From the NCBI RefSeq assembly GCF_007830435.1, contig NZ_VLLC01000026.1, positions 1-49,206 of the forward strand: DNA of 49,206 bases, read 5' to 3'. This stretch comes from Desulfobotulus alkaliphilus. Its GTDB lineage: Bacteria > Desulfobacterota > Desulfobacteria > Desulfobacterales > ASO4-4. The notes under the pieces were generated by a model that was not told the origin of the DNA, did no database searches, and was given only the letters and a program-made list of their open reading frames with translations. The translations under genes were made by a program, and so were the position numbers. Positions within the stretch are counted from its first letter, which is position 1. The number at the start of each line of letters is the position of its first letter. Below, piece by piece: positions 6,407-14,105 of the stretch.

Positions 6407-8569
6407 TTATTCCTTCTTCCGCATCTCCCTTAGAATCTCCGCCATATGGCAGACCCGCATCCGGGAGGCGTGTTTGTCCATGCCGCCGGATATCTGCATG
6501 ACGCAGCCGGGGCAGTCCGTTACCACAATATCGGCACCCGTTGCTTCCATGTTGGCTACCTTGCGGCGGAGAAGCTGTTCAGAGACTTCCGGGAAGTCAA
6601 CGGAATAGGAACCGGAGAAGCCGCAGCACACATCCTCGTCTGCAGCCGGGACATAGTCAAGGCCAGCAACCCGCATCAGCTCCCTTGGCTCTTCTACCAC
6701 ATCAAGGCCCCGGCAGAGATGGCAGGGTGCGTGGTAGGCCACCTTCTTGCCGCTCACACGGAAATCATCCGCCGTCACCTTCAGCACATTCACCATGAAG
6801 GAGGAGAAATCAATGATCTTTTCCTCAAGTTTTTTCACACCTTCAGGCACTGCGTTTTCCTTCTGCAAGAGCTTGGGGTAGTTCTCCTTGATGTGGGAGC
6901 CGCAGGAAGCGCAGAGGGTGAGGATATAATCGTACCTGTCCGTATCCAGAGCTTTCAGGTTCTGTTCGGCCACTTCTTTGGCGGTTTCGTTTTCTGCCAT
7001 CATGAGAAGGGGCAGGCCGCAGCAGGTCTGATCCATGGGAAGGTCCACATCCACGCCATAGCTTGCAAGAAGGGTCACGGCATCTTTTGCCTGCTGGGGA
7101 TAGATGAAATCCTGGGCGCAGCCTGCAAAAAGGGCCACTTTGAGTTTGGGATTTCTGACCACGGGCTTGAAGCTGCTCCACTGATCCCGCAGGGGATGTT
7201 TGGCCAGAACGGGGATGGTGCGGAAATCGTGCTTGCGGCCAAAAATCGTGGGCAGATGCCGGATCTTCGGGCCGTCGGCAATGGGGGCCTGAGCCATCCA
7301 CGCGTTCTTGAGCAGGGTGTGGAAGAGCTTGCGGTTGCCCATGACCCGGGCGAGAAGGCGGTTTCTCAAAGGCCGCTTGCCGTCTTCGTCCATGACTTCC
7401 CTGTACACCTTTTTAATGAGGTAGGGGAGATCAATCTTTGCGGGGCAGACCACCTTGCAGCTCTGGCAGTTGAGGCAGTTTTTCACGATGGCGCGGGCAT
7501 TGTCTCTCCCATGGTAGAAGAAGGTGAGGATGAGACCGATGGCACCGATGTACACATGCCCGTAGGTGTGGCCGCCGAGGATACGGTAGATGGGGCAGAC
7601 ATTGGCGCAGGCTCCGCAGCGGATACAGCGCAGCACTTCGGAAAACACGGGGTCTTTGGCAAGGGCCAGACGGCCATTGTCCAGGAAAACGATGTGCCGG
7701 GTTTGGACTTCTTTTTCCGATGCGCCGCAGGGGGGCTGGCCCTTGATCCAGGTCACATAGGAGGTGATGCCCTGACCCGTGGCGTTTCTTGTAAGGCCCT
7801 TTAAGGCTGTCAGGGCTGTCTTGATGTCCGGGATGAGTTTGTCCACACCGGCAAGGGTGACATGCACACGGGGCAGGGTGGTGGTGAGCCGGGCATTGCC
7901 TTCATTGGTGACAATACCGATGGCTCCGGAGTCGGCCATGGCAAAGTTGGCACCGGAGATGCCCATGTCCGCCTCGATGAAGCGGGGCCGAAGCTGTTTT
8001 CTTGCCACCTTCACGAGTTTGTCAATGTTCTCCGGATCCTGCTCTTCTCCGGATACCCCGGTGAAAAGATCGCCCACCTGATAGCGGGAAAGGTGGATGG
8101 CGGGCATGACCATGTGGGAAGGGCCTTCGTGGCGAAGCTGGATGATCCATTCCCCAAGGTCCGTTTCCGTGACTTTCAGGCCCTGCTTTTCCAGATGATC
8201 GTTGAGAAAGGTTTCCTCGGCCGTCATGGATTTGGATTTGACAATGGTTTTTACATTGTTTTCCTTTGCGATGGCCGCAATGATGGCATTGGCCTCCTGG
8301 GCGGTTTTGGCAAAATGCACCTTCACCCCGTCGGCTTCCGCATGCCGGGTGAATTCTTCCAGCAGTTCCTCAAGCCGTGGCAGGGCCGCATCCTTGGCGC
8401 AGGCAATTTCTTCCCGCAGTGCCTCAAGATCCATACCGCTGAAGGCCTTGGCCCTGGATGCCTTGTAGCTGGTGGCAAAATTGTTCAGGGTGGTCTGGAG
8501 GAACTTTTCCTTTAGGGTGGCACGGATCTGATCCGTGTAGTCCTTCATGTTCTGGGGCGTTTTAATCAT
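6407..8569 (-). CDS. L-lactate oxidation Fe-S protein, LutB-LutA fusion
   Basis: I choose the ATG at 8569 (MIKTPQNMKD), which follows GGAGGA and overlaps the end of lutC by 8 bases; 720 residues. Residues 1-300 are a LUD domain as in LutB/LldF (SGANFAMADSGAIGIVTNEG). Two 4Fe-4S motifs follow: CIRCGACANVCP (about 315-326) and CLNCQSCKVVCP (about 365-376). From about 460 to the end there are two CCG domains (FAGCAQDF...CCGLPLL and HAPCHLC...DVCCGFSGSYS...DCPGC), the hallmark of LutA/LldE and HdrB-like proteins. In Bacillus LutA and LutB are separate chains; here they are fused. With LutC the protein should oxidise L-lactate to pyruvate in the cytoplasm and pass electrons to a membrane acceptor. 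It is the last gene of the lactate operon. Confidence 0.88.
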   Translation of the reverse strand: MIKTPQNMKDYTDQIRATLKEKFLQTTLNNFATSYKASRAKAFSGMDLEALREEIACAKDAALPRLEELLEEFTRHAEADGVKVHFAKTAQEANAIIAAIAKENNVKTIVKSKSMTAEETFLNDHLEKQGLKVTETDLGEWIIQLRHEGPSHMVMPAIHLSRYQVGDLFTGVSGEEQDPENIDKLVKVARKQLRPRFIEADMGISGANFAMADSGAIGIVTNEGNARLTTTLPRVHVTLAGVDKLIPDIKTALTALKGLTRNATGQGITSYVTWIKGQPPCGASEKEVQTRHIVFLDNGRLALAKDPVFSEVLRCIRCGACANVCPIYRILGGHTYGHVYIGAIGLILTFFYHGRDNARAIVKNCLNCQSCKVVCPAKIDLPYLIKKVYREVMDEDGKRPLRNRLLARVMGNRKLFHTLLKNAWMAQAPIADGPKIRHLPTIFGRKHDFRTIPVLAKHPLRDQWSSFKPVVRNPKLKVALFAGCAQDFIYPQQAKDAVTLLASYGVDVDLPMDQTCCGLPLLMMAENETAKEVAEQNLKALDTDRYDYILTLCASCGSHIKENYPKLLQKENAVPEGVKKLEEKIIDFSSFMVNVLKVTADDFRVSGKKVAYHAPCHLCRGLDVVEEPRELMRVAGLDYVPAADEDVCCGFSGSYSVDFPEVSEQLLRRKVANMEATGADIVVTDCPGCVMQISGGMDKHASRMRVCHMAEILREMRKKE

Positions 8570-9137
8570 CGGCTTTTTCCTCCTTGAAAAGAATGTGCAG
8601 GAATTCAGGCCCATGGACGCCAATGCTCAACACCCGTTCAATATCTGCGGTACGGCTGGGGCCGGTGATGAAAGCCATGTAGGCGGCACCGTTTTCTTTG
8701 ATGGCTGCATCCAGAAGGGGAGCCAGTTCATCGGTGGAAGGATAAATGGTGGCGGGGTCCAGCACGCAGACATGGGTTTCCGCCAGCATGGTGGCGATGC
8801 GCAGATTTTCATCCGCAGAGCGCAGCACCAGCGTTCCGGTCTGGGCAATGCCCCAGAGGGCAGGGGTCAGGCCGGTGTGGATATTTTCAAGGTGGGGTCT
8901 GAAGGGAGGCTCCAGCACCTCAATGCCTTTGGCTTTGGCCTTCTCCTTTAAATCCGGAAGAAGGGCTGCAAGGGTTTCTTCGTCAAAACCTGCAAGGGCA
9001 ATGGTCTTTCCGCCCTGATCTGCGGTGAGATCCACGGTATAGGCTGCAATGACTTCCGGCGTGGCAGCACTGCTCACAAGGGTCTGTATCGCCTCGGCCT
9101 TTTCCTTGAATAGCTCTTTATTTTTTCCATTTTCCAT
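8562..9137 (-). CDS. lutC: Lactate utilization protein LutC (LUD domain)
   Basis: A 191-residue single-domain protein. The LUD/YkgG fold is supported by the LTPALWGIAQTGTLVLRS segment (about 93-110) and the ITGPSRTADIERVLSIGVHG block (about 158-177), which are strongly conserved in LutC/YkgG. LutC is the small subunit of the L-lactate oxidation complex, with LutA and LutB, in the cytoplasm. The ATG at 9137 follows AAAGGAG at good spacing. The next gene (lutB-lutA fusion) starts inside the last codons of this one, so translation is probably coupled. It lies 30 bases after the GlcF-like gene. Confidence 0.88.
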   Translation of the reverse strand: MENGKNKELFKEKAEAIQTLVSSAATPEVIAAYTVDLTADQGGKTIALAGFDEETLAALLPDLKEKAKAKGIEVLEPPFRPHLENIHTGLTPALWGIAQTGTLVLRSADENLRIATMLAETHVCVLDPATIYPSTDELAPLLDAAIKENGAAYMAFITGPSRTADIERVLSIGVHGPEFLHILFKEEKADD

Positions 9138-9167
9138 GGATGTCTCCTTTGGATCTTTTAAAAAAAA

Positions 9168-10454
9168 TTACAGCGTTTCCGCATAAAGCTCGATGCTGTG
9201 TTTCACGCGGACCTTGTCGCCTTTGGAGGCAAGCATGTCCGTGAGCTGCATCATGCATGCAGGGCAGCCGGTGGCAACAATTTCTGCCTGTGTGGCAACA
9301 ATGTTGTCCCTTTTTTTCTGGCCGATCTGGGTGGAGGTTTCATAATGCTGGAGATTGAAACTTCCGCCGGAACCGCAGCAGGTGTTGGCATCCTGCATTT
9401 CTTTGATGTGATACCTGCCGCTGGCCTGAATCAGGGTTCTGGGCTGGGAGAAAACGCCCAAGGATTTACCGAGGTGGCAGGGATCATGGAAGGTGACGGC
9501 CCTGCCTTCTGCCCCGTCCTTTGGACGTACACCCACTTTGTCCACAAGGAACTGGTTGATATCCATGACCTTTGCGCTGAGGGCATCAATTTCCCTGCGC
9601 CGTTTCATGTCCAGATTTTCGGCCATCATGGGCCATACCTTTTTCAGGGTGGCCGTACAGGTGGCACAGGGTGTCACCAGAACATCAAAGCCTTTGCCGG
9701 AAAAGCAGTTCAGGTTGAGATCCACAAGCTTCTCAAAGGATTTTGTATCTCCCGATGCTAAAGCTGGCATACCGCAGCAGGCCTGATTTGCCGGAAGAAA
9801 GACACCAACGCCGTGGTGTTTCATAACTTTCAGTACCGCCTCCCCAATGCCCGTGTACATCTTGTCCACAAGGCAGCCCGGATAGAAGGCCACCTTCAGC
9901 CCGGATTTTCCGGCGGGTGTATCCATGGAGGGATGGCTTTTCCGGAAAGGCTTTGAAGCCAGCGGAACAATCTGTCGGTTGCCGAGGATGGAGGAAAGCA
10001 TGGGCGCGCAGGAGGTACCATGGTAGGCATTGGCCTTTTTTGTCATGATCCCCTGAAATTTCGAGCCCATATCCACAAGGCGGTTGAAAAGTTCAGGATG
10101 GGTGAGGGTGCCCCGGAAGATGGCCTTTTTAACGGGAGAAAGGCCGGTGTATTCCGTAAGGGCCGCTCTGGCCTTGAGGAAGATGTCCGTGGCCTTGACC
10201 CCGCTGGGGCAGCTGGCGGAACAGGAGCCGCAGAGCAGGCATTTGTCAAGCTTGCATTTTACCCCTTCGGCATCGCTGATCATCTGGTGGCTGAGGCCTT
10301 CCAGCAGGGCAATTTTACCCCTGGCCACATCCCCTTCATTGAGTGTGCGGGCAAAAACCGGACATACGGACTGGCACATGCCACAGCGCATGCATCCGGC
10401 CAGCATGTCGTCAATGTCCATTAGCAGGCGGTGTAAACGTTTCAGATCCCCCAT
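9168..10454 (-). CDS. GlcF/D-lactate dehydrogenase-type iron-sulfur subunit
   Basis: A 428-residue protein with two N-terminal 4Fe-4S motifs, CMRCGMCQSVCP (residues 21-32) and CLLCGSCSASCP (about 72-83). Two CCG domains follow: FYPGCLVDKMYTG...ACCGMPALASG and FHDPCHLGKSLG...TCCGSGGSFN...GCPACMMQ. The architecture is that of GlcF, the electron-transfer subunit of glycolate oxidase, and of the matching subunit of respiratory D-lactate dehydrogenases. It takes electrons from the flavoprotein encoded just upstream and hands them to the membrane pool. The stop of the FAD gene and this ATG are 4 bases apart. Next to a lactate permease, D-lactate is the likely substrate, but glycolate cannot be excluded. 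Confidence 0.88.
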   Translation of the reverse strand: MGDLKRLHRLLMDIDDMLAGCMRCGMCQSVCPVFARTLNEGDVARGKIALLEGLSHQMISDAEGVKCKLDKCLLCGSCSASCPSGVKATDIFLKARAALTEYTGLSPVKKAIFRGTLTHPELFNRLVDMGSKFQGIMTKKANAYHGTSCAPMLSSILGNRQIVPLASKPFRKSHPSMDTPAGKSGLKVAFYPGCLVDKMYTGIGEAVLKVMKHHGVGVFLPANQACCGMPALASGDTKSFEKLVDLNLNCFSGKGFDVLVTPCATCTATLKKVWPMMAENLDMKRRREIDALSAKVMDINQFLVDKVGVRPKDGAEGRAVTFHDPCHLGKSLGVFSQPRTLIQASGRYHIKEMQDANTCCGSGGSFNLQHYETSTQIGQKKRDNIVATQAEIVATGCPACMMQLTDMLASKGDKVRVKHSIELYAETL

Positions 10455-10458
10455 GATG

Positions 10459-11841
10459 TCAGCCTCCGATGATTTTTCCGGGATTCAGGATGTTTTTGGG
10501 ATCCACGGCACGCTTGATTTTTCTGGAAAATTCAATGGAACCCCTTCCGATCTCTTTTTCCATGAAGCCCGCCTTGGCAAGGCCGATGCCGTGTTCCCCG
10601 GAGAGTGTACCACCCATTCCAAGGGCCAGCTCAAATATTTCTTCCACACCCTTTTCTACCCGGTGCCATTCTTCCCTGTCCCGTTTGTCACAGAGGATGG
10701 TGGGGTGCAGGTTGCCGTCTCCGGCATGGCCAAAGGTGCCGATGGTGAGTTTATGTCTGGCTGCTATGGCATCGAGGCCCCGCACCATGTCGGGAATACG
10801 GCTTCTGGGTACGGTGGCATCTTCCAGAACCGTGGTGGGTCTCAGCTTGGCCAGTGCGGAAAGGGCCGTCCTTCTGGCTTCCCATACCTTGTTTCTCTCT
10901 TCGGCATTCTGGGCCACCTGAATACGGCTGGCTCCGTTGGCCTTGCAGATGGTCTCCACCTCGGCGGCTTCGTCTTCCACCTGGGCAGGGTGGCCATCCA
11001 CCTCAATGAGTAAAAGGGCCTTGGCTTCCGTGGGAAGTCCCACTTTTGCAAAATCTTCCACCGTGCGGATGGTGAAGTTGTCCATGAATTCCAGCGTACA
11101 TGGAATGATCTTGGCGGCAATGATGGCGGCCACGGTTTCGGCGGCCTGATCCACGGAATCGTAGACGGCCATCATGGATCTGGAAGCCTTTGGCGGGGGG
11201 ACAAGCTTGAGGGTGATCTGGCTGTAAACGCCGAAACATCCTTCACTGGCCGTCATGAGGCCTGCAAGGTTGAAACCGGTCACGCATTTGACGGTTTTTG
11301 ATCCGGTGCGAACATGGGTACCCGTGGCATCATAGAATTCCATGCCCATGACATAATCCTTGGAAACACCGTACTTCAGACCCCGCAGGCCCCCGGCGTT
11401 TTCCGCCACATTCCCGGCAATGGTGGATACGGTCTGGCTGCCGGGATCCGGAGGATAGAAGAGGCCCTTGGCTGCCACTGCGGAAGCCAGCTGGGCTGTG
11501 ATGACACCGGGTTCCACAATGGCGTACATATCCGCCTCATTGATTTCAATGATGCGCTGGAGGCCGTTGGTGAGCATCACAAGGCCGCCCATGGAAGGGA
11601 TGGTGCCGCCGCTTAAGTTGGTTCCGGCTCCCCGGACTGTTACCGGGATATTGTTTTCATTGCAGAGTTTTAAAATGGCACCGATGTCTTCGGTATTTCT
11701 TGGCCGGACCACAAGGCCGGGCATGACAGGCGCAAGAACCGCCGCATCATAGGCGTAGTTCATGCGGTCGGTTTCACTTTCCATGACGTTTTCAGCGCCA
11801 AGAAGATCTTTAAAGGCACCCACAAGGGAGTTTTTTTTCAT
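10459..11841 (-). CDS. FAD-linked D-lactate (or glycolate) dehydrogenase, GlcD family
   Basis: A 460-residue flavoprotein. The FAD-binding type 4 domain covers about residues 30-210: VVRPRNTEDIGAILKL, TVRGAGTNLSGG (pyrophosphate-binding loop) and YPPDPGSQTVSTIAGNVAEN. The FAD-linked oxidase C-terminal domain ends with GHAGDGNLHPT and GTLSGEHGIGLAK, the conserved metal and substrate-binding motifs. It oxidises D-2-hydroxy acids to 2-oxo acids; in this operon the product would be pyruvate. The start ATG at 11841 follows GGAGAATTCCC. It is translated after the permease and a stable intercistronic hairpin at 11878-11904. Confidence 0.9.
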   Translation of the reverse strand: MKKNSLVGAFKDLLGAENVMESETDRMNYAYDAAVLAPVMPGLVVRPRNTEDIGAILKLCNENNIPVTVRGAGTNLSGGTIPSMGGLVMLTNGLQRIIEINEADMYAIVEPGVITAQLASAVAAKGLFYPPDPGSQTVSTIAGNVAENAGGLRGLKYGVSKDYVMGMEFYDATGTHVRTGSKTVKCVTGFNLAGLMTASEGCFGVYSQITLKLVPPPKASRSMMAVYDSVDQAAETVAAIIAAKIIPCTLEFMDNFTIRTVEDFAKVGLPTEAKALLLIEVDGHPAQVEDEAAEVETICKANGASRIQVAQNAEERNKVWEARRTALSALAKLRPTTVLEDATVPRSRIPDMVRGLDAIAARHKLTIGTFGHAGDGNLHPTILCDKRDREEWHRVEKGVEEIFELALGMGGTLSGEHGIGLAKAGFMEKEIGRGSIEFSRKIKRAVDPKNILNPGKIIGG

Positions 11842-11877
11842 GGGAATTCTCCATCCGTCTCAGGATTCTTGTGAACC

Positions 11878-11904
11878 GGCATCCGGCTTTTTCAGCCGGA
11901 TGCC
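11878..11904 (-). promoter_or_regulatory. Intercistronic hairpin between lctP and the glcD-like gene
   Basis: GGCATCCGGCT (11878-11888) and AGCCGGATGCC (11894-11904) form a perfect 11-bp stem with a 5-base loop. On the transcribed strand no T-run follows, so it is more likely an mRNA stabiliser or processing element, or a leaky terminator, than a strong terminator. It could make the permease mRNA more abundant than the dehydrogenase part of the operon. Confidence 0.65.
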
Positions 11905-11918
11905 ATCATATTTTTGGT

Positions 11919-13610
11919 TTAGAAAGTTGCGGGGAAAAGCACATAGGTAAAGAGGAGACCCATGATGCCCACAAGGATACCGTAAAGGACCATGGGGATG
12001 ATGGTTTTTCTTATGATCAGACCTTCCACGCCCACAAGACCGACGGTGGCGGAAGCGGCCACAACGTTATGGACACAGATCATGTTGCCCATGGCGGCAC
12101 CCACACCCTGAACGCCCATGATGATTTCACGGCTGGCACCGATGGTGGTGGCAAGGCCGTACTGGAAGTCGGAGAAGAGCAGGTCGGATACGGTGGCGGA
12201 ACCTGTAATAAAGGAACCAAGGGCACCCACATAGGCGGCAAAGAAGGGCCAGCTCTGGCCAGCAACGGCAGCAACCGCCGTTGCCATGGAAAGGGGCATG
12301 GAGTGATATCCCAGAAGATTGTTGCCGGACTGTCTCATGATTTCAACCAGAGCCACGGCAAAGAGCATGGCAATGGTGGGATTTTTCAGACGGATGAAGC
12401 TCTCTTTCCATGCCTTGGCTGCCTTGTCCGCAGGAATCTTGTGCAGGAAGATGGTGATGATTGCCACCAGCATGAAGGGGATGACACCGGGAAGATAGAA
12501 GGGTGTCATGGTGAAGTTTACGGTTTCATAGCCAAGAATCTGGGTGAAACTGATCTTGAAGGACGTGGCAAGGGCCTTGAAGGGCAGGTCGTTCAGGCGC
12601 GTAAGGACAAGGATGCCTGCAATGAGTACGTAGGGCAGCCATGCCATGAACTGGCTCATCCGGGGTTTCAGATCTTTGGAGCCTACCTCAATTTCGCCCA
12701 TCCATTCCTTTTCCCATGAACTGCGCTCACCGAATTCCCAGTTTTCCTTGGGCATGAGGAAGCCTTTTTTGGCAGCAGTGATGACAACGCCAAGTCCCAC
12801 AAGGCCGCCGATGAGGGAAGGGAATTCCACACCCACGAGGAAGGCTGTGAGCAGGTAGGGTATGTTGAAGGCAAAGGAGGCAAAGAGGGCGAATTTCCAT
12901 GCGCCAAGGCCTTCTTTCCAGGATTTGTTTTTGCCAAAAAAACGGGTAAGAAAGCAGATGAGGAAGATGAGGAAGCCAAGGCCTACAATGGCGTGCATGA
13001 CAGCGGCCCACTGACCGACATTCATGAGAAAGCCGTTAAAGGTTGTGAATCCGACGTTTTCACCTGCGGCAATGGCTGCGTTCACAGGGGTTTCAAGGGT
13101 CATCATGCCAAACCAGATGGGAGTGCCCACGGCACCGAAGGTAACGGGAATGGAGTTGGAGATAAGGGCAACGCAGACCGCTGCAAGGGCTGGGAAGCCA
13201 AGGCCCAGCAGCAGGGGGGCGGCAAGGGCTGCGGGGGTTCCGAAACCCGCAGATCCTTCAATGAAAGCACCGAACATGAAGGCGATGATGATGGTCTGGA
13301 TGCGCCTGTCCGGAGAGATACCCGTGAAACCGTAACTGATGGTTTCCATGGCTCCGCTGGTCTGCATGGTGTAAAGGATGACAATGGCACCGAAAACAAT
13401 GATGAGAACGTTGATGGCACTGCCAAAACCCGCCAGAGTTGAGGCGGCAATGAAGCCAAAATCCATGTTCCAGACGGTCATGCCAATGAGGGCACATACC
13501 AGCCAGGCCAGGGGCATGGCTTTGGTGGCGGGCCAGCGCATGCCAACCATGAGAACCAGAACAATGGCAATGGGTACAAAAGCGAGTAAAGCAAGCATTC
13601 CAATGGACAT
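11919..13610 (-). CDS. lctP: L-lactate permease, LctP family
   Basis: A 563-residue integral membrane protein with about 12-14 hydrophobic segments. I choose the ATG at 13610 (MSIGMLALLAFVPI) after AGGAGGCCTGTG; the longer frame from 13736 adds non-membrane residues. Conserved LctP features include GAFIEGSAGFGTPAALAAPLL, NSIPVTFGAVGTP, and near the end GSFITGSATVSDLLF with QGVGAAMGNMICVHNVVAA. The family imports lactate (and often glycolate) with protons across the inner membrane. It is the first gene of the lactate operon and lies downstream of a sigma-54-type promoter. Family assignment is firm; lactate as substrate is supported by the genes that follow. Confidence 0.93.
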   Translation of the reverse strand: MSIGMLALLAFVPIAIVLVLMVGMRWPATKAMPLAWLVCALIGMTVWNMDFGFIAASTLAGFGSAINVLIIVFGAIVILYTMQTSGAMETISYGFTGISPDRRIQTIIIAFMFGAFIEGSAGFGTPAALAAPLLLGLGFPALAAVCVALISNSIPVTFGAVGTPIWFGMMTLETPVNAAIAAGENVGFTTFNGFLMNVGQWAAVMHAIVGLGFLIFLICFLTRFFGKNKSWKEGLGAWKFALFASFAFNIPYLLTAFLVGVEFPSLIGGLVGLGVVITAAKKGFLMPKENWEFGERSSWEKEWMGEIEVGSKDLKPRMSQFMAWLPYVLIAGILVLTRLNDLPFKALATSFKISFTQILGYETVNFTMTPFYLPGVIPFMLVAIITIFLHKIPADKAAKAWKESFIRLKNPTIAMLFAVALVEIMRQSGNNLLGYHSMPLSMATAVAAVAGQSWPFFAAYVGALGSFITGSATVSDLLFSDFQYGLATTIGASREIIMGVQGVGAAMGNMICVHNVVAASATVGLVGVEGLIIRKTIIPMVLYGILVGIMGLLFTYVLFPATF

Positions 13611-14105
13611 CACAGGCCTCCTTGATGGAAAAAAGGTGCAGGGTTGTTCGGGGTTACCCTGACAGTATAATGGTAAAGGAATCACTCCGGGGGCGTTCCG
13701 GCCGGGGAAGGGGGGAAGCCGGAATTGCCTGAACATCGTTTTTATTTCGGGCGATGTTTCGCCCGGAGTGGTATCCGTTCTGGCCTATAGCGATATCTGT
13801 GCCATGGAAAAAAAGATGTTTTATTTAAAGTGTTTATGTTTTTTTTGTGGTTTTACTCAGCGGATTGAGCGGGCAAAGGTCTGAAAAACAGGAATGGAAT
13901 TCCGGGAGACAGGTATTTGTTTGGTATTGTCGAATTGTTTTTTGGGTTCTGGTGGAAGTGTGTCTTTATCCGTCCGGAAAAACGGATTCCCTGTTCTGTT
14001 TTTCAGGATTTCATATGGTGATCTTGAAAAAACTTCTATATAGTCTGATGAACATGGTTTAAATCTGTAAGGATTCTGGCTGCGTCTCTGACCGAAAGAA
14101 AAAAA
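13611..14105. other. Control region between lctP and the divergent sensor kinase
   Basis: This 495-base divergent intergenic region holds the leader of lctP, a hairpin CGGGCG...CGCCCG at about 13748-13766, and a sigma-54-type promoter at 13790-13804. AT-rich sequence up to the kinase start would be the natural place for response-regulator binding. The symmetrical GGAATGGAATTCC (about 13892-13904) is a possible operator, unproven. No gene is visible. Confidence 0.6.
13790..13804 (-). promoter_or_regulatory. Sigma-54-type (-24/-12) promoter for the lactate operon
   Basis: On the minus strand the sequence TGGCACAGATATCGC has the invariant GG at -24 and GC at -12 separated by exactly 10 bases. 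The -24 side matches the TGGCAC consensus; the -12 side is TCGC instead of TTGC. It lies about 180 bases upstream of the lctP start and faces it. A sigma-54 activator gene (17546-18991) lies next door. The match could occur by chance, but the context raises its likelihood. Confidence 0.6.

Noticed and set aside
6446-7804. Long open frame on the + strand (452 codons) across the lutB-lutA region
   Set aside because: It is antisense to a protein with complete Fe-S and CCG motifs, has no recognisable domain and is explained by GC-rich codon bias.
11871-12719. Open frame of 282 codons on the + strand over lctP
   Set aside because: Its translation is His/Gly/Asp-rich with no domain and is the mirror of permease codons.
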